Positions 45,989 through 56,216 of a stretch of DNA of 64,000 nucleotides are shown here, piece after piece. Below the pieces are notes generated by a model that saw only the letters and a list, made by a program, of their open reading frames with translations, had not been told where the DNA came from and did not search any database. Within the stretch, counting starts at the first letter, position 1. Each line of letters opens with the position of its first letter. Source of the DNA: Artemisia argyi (lineage: Eukaryota > Streptophyta > Magnoliopsida > Asterales > Asteraceae); NCBI GenBank assembly GCA_030686995.1, contig CM060691.1:95436743-95500742 (forward strand). The letters run 5' to 3'. The position numbers and the translations under genes are program-made.

Positions 45989-48568
45989 AAGGATGGAAAA
46001 GCAACGATTTATAATAGAAACATACCCGTAAGCGTGGAGGTTCATTGGTTACAACAGGAGAATGTTGTGATGTAAGAGGTGGAACAATGGAACTATCCAT
46101 CGACCCATTCTTCTCTGATAACTGGGCTCATAACTGTTCATTTTCACTAGTAAGTTCTCCACATCTAGACTTCAATTTGTTGTTTTCTCTATGACATGCT
46201 GAACGACTTGGTATTACACCCCAAACATCAGAAGCACGAACACCTAGACCATACATGCCTGCATCACCATTTCGATCTTTACCCATAACTGTAGAAAAAA
46301 TATCATCTGGTCCACGCTTATCAATCGAACCCTCAGGCAGATTATCACTAAGTCGTTTCATTTCATCCTGCATTTTATATCAACATGAACAACATATAGG
46401 AAAGGCATGTATTACGAAAAAAAGCATATTGTGTTTAACTTCTGCTATTAATACACTTTTCCAAACATAAAAGCATATTACTTACAATCGCATTTGCAGT
46501 GTCATCATTTTTGGTATTTCCATCTTTGGAGAAGCATGCACTAAAAAGATCCAATCGACTTGGATCTCGTCCCAAAGATGTCTGTATGAGTAAAAAGAAA
46601 ATGAATATTAACAGTGGATATCGACAGGATACATTAACAATCCCACTGTCTCCATACAGTTACCTTTAACTCTTCCCTTCTGCGAGCATAACTTTTTTTA
46701 CCGGTTCTTTGGATCATCTTCTTTTTTGCCCGATTCGCCTTGTTTTTTTCACTTAAACTCTGCAGCAGGAAAGTAAAATATCATAATGGGAAATTAAGTA
46801 ATGTTATTTAAAGTGGAAGAGTATTTCACACCTTAGTGTTTTCTTTATTCCAATACTTCACAAGCTTCTTCCATTGTTTTTTTTGCACTTGCTTTGGCCT
46901 AGAGCTTATTTGTTGCTTAACTGACAAAGACGGATCATGGTAGTGTTCCTTAACTCTAGCCCTCCAGTTCTTCACCTTCCGCCCAAATGATTGCAATATC
47001 CATTTTTCTCCAGCTTCTGGAATATCAAATTTTGTCTAAAAAATGTAATAGCTCACATTAGAAAACAAATACTTTATTCATTAACATACAAATTTAACAT
47101 TGTGTACCTTTAAGAGTTCAAGCAAAGCTTTTTTTTTGCGGCGTCAACTTTATTCCATGGTTTATAAATCGGACAATACTTTCCACTCCTTGAAAGGGTT
47201 CCCATGAAATGAGTCAGATGACTACTTTTGTCGTTAATAGGTTGTCCGTGTTCATTAACTAAAATAGGAATTCTATCCCCTTTTTCTTGGGCCCAAACTT
47301 TTGCCATACGTGTTGGTCCTCTCTTTCTTTTGCTTACAATCCGAACTACAAAAAGTGAACATGATTTACAATAGATATGTATACATTTAAAATACTAAAT
47401 AAATTGAAATAGAGGCAATATCTTAGCGTTGTATTTTGTCTTGTTTTAATTTAACTTTATTATATATTCTTCTTATATGACACAATATATGATATATGAT
47501 TTTTAAAACGATGCAATCAAGTAGATCAGGTTAACCTGTTTCATTTCGAGCTTGTGTAACTTCATGGTTTTCTTCATTTTCAGGTTGCTGAGCTTGAATC
47601 TCTTCTCCGACTAGATCATCGCCGTCATTTGCTAAATCGTTCTCATTCTCCAAATCATCCTCATTCTCCAAATCATCATGTCTTTATCTACATCATCTTC
47701 TGAAGTAGCTTGTTCTTCAATATCTTCATTCATATGTATGTCTTCGATATCATCATTTTCAGCATCATAAGGGTCTTCATTGTTATCTATAGTAAAAAAA
47801 AAAAAAAAAAAGAAAAAAAGAAAAAAAGTAAGCATCGAAAACGGTTAACTGAATATACACTTAATAGTAATTTAATATCATATATATAATATTTGAAATT
47901 TATGTATAGTTACCATCAGATCTCAAGTCACGCTCCCCGTGGTCATCATCATTGTCAATTGCAACTAAGTTTCTCTCAGTTGCAGTTAATCTCCCTCTCT
48001 TGACAGAATTTGGTTGATCATTTCTCGTTTGGCCTTGGTCGGACTCCTGTACCCTACTATGTATTGCCCTCCCTGTATCAATCTGTTGTCCCTTTTGCGA
48101 TTGTGATTTTGAAGATGTTAGCCCATGGGAGACATTAGGAGCAGTCATTCGTTTTTGTGCTAAATTTTTATATCTAGTCATGGACATTGGAGCAATGTAT
48201 TTTCGATGCTGTTTCATGCAACTAGAATTGTTAGAAAACAAACATAAAGAAATTATATTAGCCAAATTTATTATTAATACCTTTTTATTTTTTTGTGTAG
48301 CCGCTTCTTCTGGGTTATCTTCCTCAGCATTAAGATGAAAGTCTGAACCAGACATATAATCTGCATCTTTCTCACTGGTATCTGTTGGTTTATTTTTCTT
48401 TTTCTTTGTTTAGTCACTCTCTACTAGACTTGTCAAAGACTTAGCAATATTTTTCACTCCCAAAGCTTGTAATCTCTGTTGGTTTTCTTGAATCCTTGAC
48501 CTTCTGGACATTTCATAATCATTCGTATTTCTCATGGAGACTTGGCGTTGCATCCTTTTATTTTCCAT

Positions 48569-49788
48569 TACTGGTGCACAAAACAAATAAAATTATGATG
48601 AGATTGCAAAGAACAATAGTCATTTGAGAACAACAAAACTGAAATCAAATCACTATCTGTTACATGTTACAGAATGAAATACATTATCTACAAACAAAAA
48701 TAGACTCAAATCCTTCAGTTACATGTCACAGAATGAAATACATTATCTACAAACTGATATCAAATCACTATCACTATCACTATCTTTAAAACCAGTGGAG
48801 GTGATGGATGGGTTGGTGCTGGTGTTACAAATCCTTTGACCCAACTTTACACAGTTATACCAACATTCATTTAAATTAAACAGTTTGTAGCAAGCATTAC
48901 ACCAACATCCATGGCCACAACCTATATACAGCCTTAAAAGCTACCACTTAGAACCGAATAGCCGACTGTAAACAACATTAGGAAAAAACCGCTCGTGACG
49001 ACAAATCTAAGACAATTTACTTTCACACTCAACCACCCTACCATCACATATGAAATCAGCCATATAAAATCAACATCCACAACGAAACACAATCTTTAGA
49101 TGACATTACAGAGTACCTTCGACCAGAGATTATACAACATGTGTAAAATAAGTACGGATGACCACACACGACAGCCTAAAAGACATTACAAAGAATTGTG
49201 GTTATCCACTAATAGCATCCAAATAAGAAAAAGATTTTGGAAAATGGTCATCTGCAACTAAAATACAACTTGTACCACATCACAAATAAGCAGCACTTAT
49301 GATCACATATGAGACTCATCACAAGAGGTCAACCAAACACAAACCCGAACCCACCATTTCCCACACTTAAGACTCATTACAAAGGTTAAACAAACACTAA
49401 CAATGTATAACAATAACAATGTATAACAATGATAATAACAATAATAATAACAATAATAATAATAATAATAATAACAACAACAATAATAATAACAATAACA
49501 GAGGTTTCCATTACCTGTTGAGTCAGATCTTCATTCAAAAGTGAAAACCCACAATCGTTGTTTTGCTGCCCACGTACAACCCTAAACCAAAATTGAGATT
49601 TTAACCGTATGTGAAAAACGATTTCCATTAATAAAATCGAATCAAATACTTGATTTCCGAAAAGATATGCTTGATTTTCGCAGCGCTAAAACTTATTTAT
49701 TAATCTGAATTTTTCCCCAAAAATTTTAAGCGGGTTTATGTGAATAAAATGTGAACGTGGGTGGGTAAGTTTTCCCCTAAATTTTAGA
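48569..49788. other. Upstream part of the CACTA block
   Basis: Non-coding. A 37-bp word (ACATGTTACAGAATGAAATA onward) is repeated at about 48661 and 48720. A (TAA/CAA)n tract lies at about 49430-49500. Exon-like text near 49530-49590 could be 5' untranslated sequence of the broken gene. Confidence 0.4.
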
Positions 49789-49838
49789 GTATAATTTGAT
49801 TTATAATTAAATTAATTAATACTAGTATATAGTATATG
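49789..49838. repeat. 50-bp direct repeat, copy 1
   Basis: Matches 50566-50619 apart from small changes: GTATAATTTGAT, TATAATTAAATTAATTAATA and TATATG. The copies bracket the Harbinger-like fragment. Confidence 0.75.
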
Positions 49839-49974
49839 AAATGTATTATATTATTGTATATATAATATATAGGTATTTTATTGTATTTGAAACTAAAAAT
49901 GAAGTAGATTTGGCATTCGTTTTTCCGACTTCCCGGGTCAAACAACAATATCAATGTGTTGAATTAATCAGTCT

Positions 49975-50130
49975 TTGTTGTATCTTACTGCCCGAAATGG
50001 AGTGGCTCCAGATAGTTCATTTGTTTTACGCGGGCGTTATTTAAAACGTGGCTATTTTATTACAGACGGGATTTATCCTAAGTGGTCTACGTTTGTTAAA
50101 GCGTATCCGCATCCAGTTGACCCGAAAGAT
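49975..50130 (+). pseudogene. Fragment of a PIF/Harbinger-type transposase
   Basis: The translation includes GYFITDGIYPKW followed by TFVKAYPHPVDPKDK. This is the DGIYPKW segment of plant Harbinger transposase-derived nucleases (the second catalytic Asp region). Only about 50 residues remain; the rest of the gene is absent. Confidence 0.7.
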
Positions 50131-50565
50131 AAAGTGAGATGTAGGACAGTAATCCACCACGAGCCCAGAAACATAAATATCATATCATATAACAGATAAT
50201 CCACTAACCGTAGATAACAGATCTAGGTAGCATCAATACGCCCCTGCTGATAACATAGTGGCCCAACATATACTTGAGCTCATAACATGTAACAGATAAG
50301 GGATGGTGTGGAACATCACTTAACCACACTAGAGTCATATATGCCATTGGTGCATCAATGACACGGACATGGAACCCCCATGACTAGTGAAATGGCTCGG
50401 GTTTGAAACTGGGAGTCGGATATCATATCATAATCAGAGTGTCATATCAAAAGGTTCATATCCAATAGGTTCATAACCAATGTTGCAAAAATCGCGAATC
50501 AGTAGTCGGGCGGTCGACCACCTTGTAGCTTGTAATCGGTCTAGGCGGGATTAACCGGTGATAGG
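50131..50565. other. Unassigned DNA
   Basis: No gene. The segment near 50478-50565, starting AATGTTGCAAAAATCGCG, has G+C-rich words like those at the ends of other plant MITEs, but no partner terminus. Confidence 0.35.
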
Positions 50566-50619
50566 GTATAATTTGATGTATAATTAAATTAATTAATACT
50601 ACCTAGTATAAAGTATATG
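50566..50619. repeat. 50-bp direct repeat, copy 2
   Basis: Partner of 49789-49838. It abuts a possible LTR start (TGTTGACATA at 50619). Confidence 0.75.
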
Positions 50620-51007
50620 TTGACATAAATAATGCTTAAAAACATTATTAACATATTATCAATATCTCTATATTTTGATTATTACAAAATATAAACTCAT
50701 AAAACTAAAACTTGTGACATAAACAAGTATTTAGTGATTAACATTCTCTTTACATCCAAATCACTTAAGGTATGAATAAATAAAGTGTTTAGTGCAATTT
50801 ATGATCAAAGGAAAACTTAATTAAGTATTACAAAGTTTATTTAATTATATAAACATATTATATATTTTTGAAAAACACTTTTGGTAATAAAGAAAAATGT
50901 TTTATTCATACTAAATATATGAATTCAAATTTTTAACCAAAATCAGTTAGTTTTTCACCAAATAAACTTTCCCCACTAAAAAACAAAAAATCTGGCCGTT
51001 ACAGCTG

Positions 51008-51082
51008 GGCGGCCCCCTTAATTATAAAGGGCGGTCCCCTTAATTTTAAGGGGGCCGGCCTTGATTTAAGGGGACCGGCCAC
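51008..51082. repeat. CCCCTTAATTTTAAGGGG-type palindrome cluster, copy 1
   Basis: Contains GGTCCCCTTAATTTTAAGGG and related words GGGGACCGGCC, each able to form a small hairpin. It lies about 25-100 bp upstream of the TATA box, so in the proximal promoter of the element. Confidence 0.7.
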
Positions 51083-51423
51083 GCTCCTCCGTCAGAATCT
51101 TTTGCCTATAAATACCACCTTAAATCTGAAATTTTTCTCACCTTTTGCACTCCTAAACTTTCTGTTCTAGATCACCATTTCCAATCTCTTAATCCTTTGA
51201 TCATACATTCTTAAATCTTTGTTTCAAAGTGATCCAAACATCATCCTATCAAGTGCAAGAGAAAAATACTTCTATCCCTCAAGACAAGAAGTATTACAAC
51301 TTGTTGTGATCTCCACATCTAAGTTGTTAGAGCATCATCATTGTATTTATCTCATTGTGTGATTAGTTGTGAATATTTGTTAGAAGATAGTTTAGTTAGA
51401 TATATATATATAGTGTGATTGGT

Positions 51424-51560
51424 TAGTAGTTAGTTGTGAAGAAGATTGGTGTGTAGAAGATAGTTGTGAAGAAGATTGGTGCGTAGAAGATAGTTGTGAA
51501 GAAGATTGTGTGTAGAAGATAGGTGTGAAGAAGTGGTGTGATTAAGTAGTGAATAGGTGT
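51424..51560. repeat. Minisatellite of about 30 bp, three good copies
   Basis: The unit reads GTGTGTAGAAGATAGTTGTG plus AAGAAGATTG. It lies downstream of the TATA box and would be in the transcript leader or R region. Confidence 0.8.
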
Positions 51561-52579
51561 GAAATAGTTGTGTAGAAGGTGTGAATAAGTTGTGACGAAT
51601 TGTGGTGTGTAAATTGGTGTGTAAGGTTTTCTCCGCCATAAGGGAGCTTGTTGACATAGTGAAGAAAAATCTCGAGTTAGGTGCTCGGGGAGTAGAGTAG
51701 GGCAAGGAAGGTGACCTTGTAGCCGAACCACTATAAATCTCTTGTCTCGCGGTTCGATCTTTCCAACTCTCATCTATTTCTTTACTTACATTATTATTGA
51801 TTTATAGTACATATTTAGTGTTGTTCATATTGTGCATGACTTGATTTCATATAGCATCGAATCTATATTTTTGAAAACAAATAAAACTTTCAAACAATCT
51901 TTTATAACAAATTAAAAAGACGTAAAACTATTCAACCCACTTATTTAACTACTTACGGTGTGTCTAAGAGAATTCGGGATCTCTAATATAGTGGTGTTTA
52001 CTTTGATTCATCTAAGATTGTGGTTAAGGAGTCGTATCGGATGCAAATAAGCCCACTTATTTATAACTCATTACTTACATAAAGATGCGTCCAAATTTAT
52101 GTAAGGGATCATAAACTCATGGTTCGGTGATTTACAATTTCTTTATTTAAATAAAGAGGAGTCCCAATCCATTTAAATAAGGAGATTCTAAATCATCCTA
52201 CTTAAGAATTTCTGACAAAAATCGCTTTCTAAGACAGATAGTAGGATAATCAAGTCATCAAATCCCTAAAGCTAAGTAATAATATTATTTAACTCAAACC
52301 TTATGTCTCATCAAACAAGAACTGTCACAAGATCAAGTTAAATAATTAGTTATAACTGAGCTCTATATTTTTAATGACTCGAGTAAATTCTGGGGTTTCC
52401 TTATAATACTAAAGTCACATCATCTAACAGCGTGGAACTAAACCAACAACTAACAAAAAGCATATGCGTATGTAGTGTGTGTAAGGAAAATAAAGAGGAG
52501 AGTCTTAACATATATAGCAGTTATAATCTAGGCACTAAATGCAACCTAGTTCTCTATAACTAAAGCTCTGATACCAATC

Positions 52580-55533
52580 TGTAACACCCCCAAAATACCG
52601 TAGCGGAAGACTGTGTCACTGGGGTGCTACTTCATAATACAAAGTACAAGTTATAGAAAACGACCTCTAAATGAGACGTTTTGAAAAGTTACCATTCGAT
52701 TAATGAATTCAAAGTTACAAACATGAGATTCCAAAGTATGATACATAAATGTATACAAAATGTTTTGAATGGTAAATGATAAAAAGCGTAAGTCTTCAGA
52801 ATATGCAGCTTGACTCTAAGTTCCACGCACTAGCTATCGCCTTACTAACCTGAGATAAACATGCTAAAGTGTCAACACAATGGTTGGTGAGTTCATAGAG
52901 TTTGTCTTAAAACAGTTGAAAAGCCTTTAAATAATGTTCACACATAAAAGGCATTGTGAATCCACTCAGTTGCAAGTCCCGCCCATAACAACACTTGTAA
53001 CCTGTGTGTTCACAACCCACTGCTAAAATATAGTATGATAAAGACATATGTGTATACGATATATGCACGCTTAATGTAAAATATAACAGCCTATTGAACC
53101 TCATGACAAGAATAAGCACAAATTCTTCAAAGCTGGATTATATTCACCCAAGGCCAGGAATATATGGCAAGGGTGGGGGCGTCAGCCCGATAGTACTATC
53201 AATACCTCTCCATCGGCTCCATCCAGGAGTTAAACAGTGGTTAAAGAATATAGCGCATAGAATAGGTTTAACACATTAAGGCACATATCGTAATAAAACT
53301 ACACATTATGTTCAAAAGTATAAAGTGAAAGCAAGTAGTTTAAGCATGTATCTCCCCCAAAGAGTTCAAAACAAGTATTAAAAGAGTAAGAGTGGAGCTA
53401 TGACTCACCTTGAACTAATAATATCAAAACGTATAACGGAATCGATGGATTAAGCCAGGAAGTCTCTACGCGCAACCTAGAATATGACGTTGCGACTTAG
53501 GTTTGGAGTAACGTCTAAGAATACGAAGAATTGCCTATATATGTCTTGCATAATGTTCATGATGTAGTACTTAGTATATAGTGTAAGTCTTTGAATATAA
53601 ATGGTTTATGAAACATGTATAGGTTGTATATCTCTTACTACCGTTCGGGCCGACAAAATTCAGAGGTCATGTAGTAAACGTTCGAGGAGTCAGGACACTT
53701 TAATTCGTAAATCCACAACTCATCTCGACGGTTTACTTTAATGAACCCCTCACATGAGGCTCCCTACTATTGTAGTATTTGATAAAAATATATATAAGTT
53801 TTTGATTCGAAAAGTTACATGGTCTTTAGCCGTGGCTTTGCCGTGACCTTGGTCATTGTTACCATGGTCTTGAGACTCATCCTTGGCCTTATCCATGGTG
53901 GTGGTCTTGGCTTTAGGTCATTAGACATCTTGGTTATATTTAACCATAACTATTATATAGTCACTTGGATATTTAAAATAGCTGTTAAGAATTTGAAGAA
54001 AATATCATTCATTATTTGTTTTCTGGGCTCGTGCCCATGTGTTTTTGAAGAAAACATCATTCCGGACAACTTTCGTGCTTTAACTTTTTGATGAAACGGA
54101 CCAGAAGAACCTCTTTTTGCGTGTTTAAGGTTCTGTCACAGAAAGTTTGAGACAATTTCGCCGTAAAGATTTTAGTAACTTCTAATAACCATAACTTTTG
54201 ACTCGTGTACTCGTTTTAGGTGATTCAAATTGCTATGTTTTCATTTTAAAACCCTCTATAACAGTAGGTAAGTGTTTCATATCATGGTTACTCTATTTTG
54301 GTCATGGTTCTCAATATAAGTCACTAGTTTTCTTATTTAATTAACATAAGTTAATATATAGTTTCCAAAACTTGTTTTACTAGTTTTTATACATCATGAA
54401 CATAACACAAAGACCATATATAGCATGAATGAAATATAATAAGAATCAAAATGATATTGAGCAAGAAAGTGTAATAGGGTTTCTTACAACTTTTGGCTTT
54501 CTAAAGAAAGGAAGTCAAGTATGAACTAGGACACTAAACCTATGCTTGCAAACCCTTCACCACAACTCTTGCAAACGCTTGCTAACCTTTACATAGCCCT
54601 TGTGAAAAGCATTTAACCTCAGCCCCTAACATCTTGTGTAGCTCCTAATTCAACCATGGAATCACCAAACAAACTCTTGATTCATGTAGAGACTAACTAT
54701 GCCTTCAACTTTGGTATGTAACTTATAACTTAGAAATCAAAGGATCATGCTTTATGGATTTGTGTGTGGCGTTTTTATGGAGATGAAAGGAAGAATATGA
54801 GTTGCTTTTATAGTGTAAATGAGGAGGTTAGGAAGGTGCCTTAAGGAGGTGTAAGTTTAGGATATTTAGGAGGCTTACTTAGGAAGTTTAGATACTTGTA
54901 ATGAATCCAAGACTTCAAGTATAAGATCAAGACACATGCTAGGTTACTCCCCCCCTCTAAGTCGGCCTTAATGAGATAAGGGTGACTAGATGATGACTCT
55001 TGGTGCTATCTTGTTTACGGAGTGAGTTTTGGTCCCGTTAATCGCTAACTGTAAGTCGTTAAGTCATGAAACTTAAAATCGGGTATCCTAAAACTATGAA
55101 ACTTATAAATATGTTAAAACTTATTAATATAACCTATCTTAGCATATTTAATGAGTGACAAGTTCTATCGGGTTGCTTAAACGTTGTTAAAACTGGAAAC
55201 GCGGGTCTAAAACGCGTAATTCGCGTAAAATGCTGAACTGGAAAACGTAAAATTCCAAAACTTTTGGAATTGTCCTAAAATGAGAGAAAATCATATTTCT
55301 ATTGTTTATAATGTTTTATGGACATATCGGGATGCTGGAATGACGTTTAAACCTAAAAGTAAATCTCGGACACGGTTTTGTGATTTTTTTAGAAATGATC
55401 CGACGAGTGTCAAACTCTCGGATTATCATTAAAATAGTTTAACTTACGAGAATATGAAATAAAAATTTTGGGAGTGAATAGTGAAAGTGAATAGTAAAAA
55501 ATGAATAGTAATCTGAAAATGCGAGTTGTTACA
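52580..55533 (-). mobile_element. Chromovirus-type LTR A
   Basis: The 2954-bp LTR has TGTAACA/TGTTACA inverted ends. Small open frames such as 53819-54091 are shared with LTR B and run through CCATGG-rich simple sequence; they are not judged to be genes. Confidence 0.85.
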
Positions 55534-56216
55534 GTCTCTACCCTTTAAGGGAACTTCGTCCCGAAGTTATGTTGATGTTAACTACTTACGGTGTGTCTAA
55601 GAGAATTCGGGATCTCTAATATAGTGGTGTTTACTCTGATTCATCTATGATTATGGTTAAGGAGTCGTATCGGATGCAAATAAGCCCACTTATTTATAAC
55701 TCATTACTTATATAAAGAAGCGTCCAAATTTATGTAAGTAAGGGATCATAAACTCATGGTTCGGTGATTTACAATTTCTTTATTTAAATAAAGAGGAGTC
55801 CCAATCCATTTAAATAAGGAGATTCTAAATCATCCTACTTAAGAATTTCCGACAAAAATCGCTTTCTAAGACAGATAGTAGGATAATCAAGTCATCAAAT
55901 CCCTAAAGCTAAGTAATAATATTATTTAACTCAAACCTTATGTCTCATCAAACAAGAACTGTCACAAGATCAAGTTAAATAATTAGTTATTACTGAGCTC
56001 TATATTTTTAATGACTCGAGTAAATTCTGGGGTTTCCTTATAATACTAAAGTCACATCATCTAACAGCGTGGAACTAAACCAACACCTAACAAAAAGCAT
56101 ATGCGTATGTAGTGTGTGTAAGGAAAATAAAGAGGAGAGTCTTAACGTATATAGCAGTTATAATCTAGGCACTAAATGCAACCTAGTTCTCTATAACTAA
56201 AGCTCTGATACCAATC
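55534..56216 (-). mobile_element. Short internal region between the LTRs
   Basis: At 683 bp it holds only a polypurine tract next to LTR A (minus strand AAAGGGTAGAGAC, 55534-55546) and about 640 bp of leader with the PBS at 56202-56215. The junction near 55578 looks like a deletion that removed gag-pol. Confidence 0.8.

Larger units (their letters stand above)
44534..48568 (-). pseudogene. TNP1-like CACTA protein gene (plant transposase Ptta/En/Spm family), ten exons, broken
   Basis: Exons by splice borders: 48568-48281, 48221-47914, 47786-47536, 47345-47108, 47035-46832, 46759-46664, 46581-46486, 46367-46026, 44870-44628 and 44551-44534. Recognisable parts are NEHGQPINDKSSHLTHFMGT and KVKNWRARVKEHYHDP (N-terminal Ptta region), DDIFSTVMGKDRNGDAGMYG (exon 8) and the TNP1/En/Spm C-terminal domain with GRGWCEVNVQVP and ATIAWPCP (exon 9). 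In CACTA elements such proteins bind subterminal repeats. Lesions: TAA at 48410-48412 (exon 1), a frame change in the acidic exon 3 near 47680, one base lost in the A-run of exon 4 near 47130, and TGA at 46128-46130 (exon 8). Frame and homology resume after each. Intron 8 holds an Athila-like LTR fragment. Confidence 0.8.
43333..49788 (-). mobile_element. CACTA (En/Spm) element, one terminus visible
   Basis: The left terminus is CACTACAACAAAAGTGGC at 43333, preceded by CGG (possible 3-bp target duplication). Next come a subterminal array (43470-44290) and a minus-strand gene for a TNP1-like protein (44534-48568). The right terminus should read GTTGTAGTG on the plus strand, and I found none. 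The right limit is therefore placed where a direct repeat begins and is uncertain. No TNPD-type transposase frame is present, so this is a defective element. Confidence 0.7.
50620..51944 (+). mobile_element. 5' LTR/leader region of the SIRE-like copia element
   Basis: A TATA box (CTATAAATA) is at 51106-51114. The downstream text GCCGAACCACTATAAATC near 51724 resembles U5 of SIRE-type LTRs. G+C-rich inverted words at 51008-51082 recur at 63908-63998, the far side of the gag-pol, as expected for two LTRs of one element. Exact LTR borders and PBS could not be fixed; 50619 is a possible start. A 30-bp minisatellite lies inside. Confidence 0.55.

Noticed and set aside
51430..51705. Thr/Leu/His-rich minus-strand frames
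   Set aside because: Translation of the 30-bp minisatellite.
53819..54091. 90-codon frame with hydrophobic segments, repeated at 57456-57728
   Set aside because: Present twice only because it lies in both chromovirus-type LTRs; composed of CCATGG-rich simple sequence with no family match.
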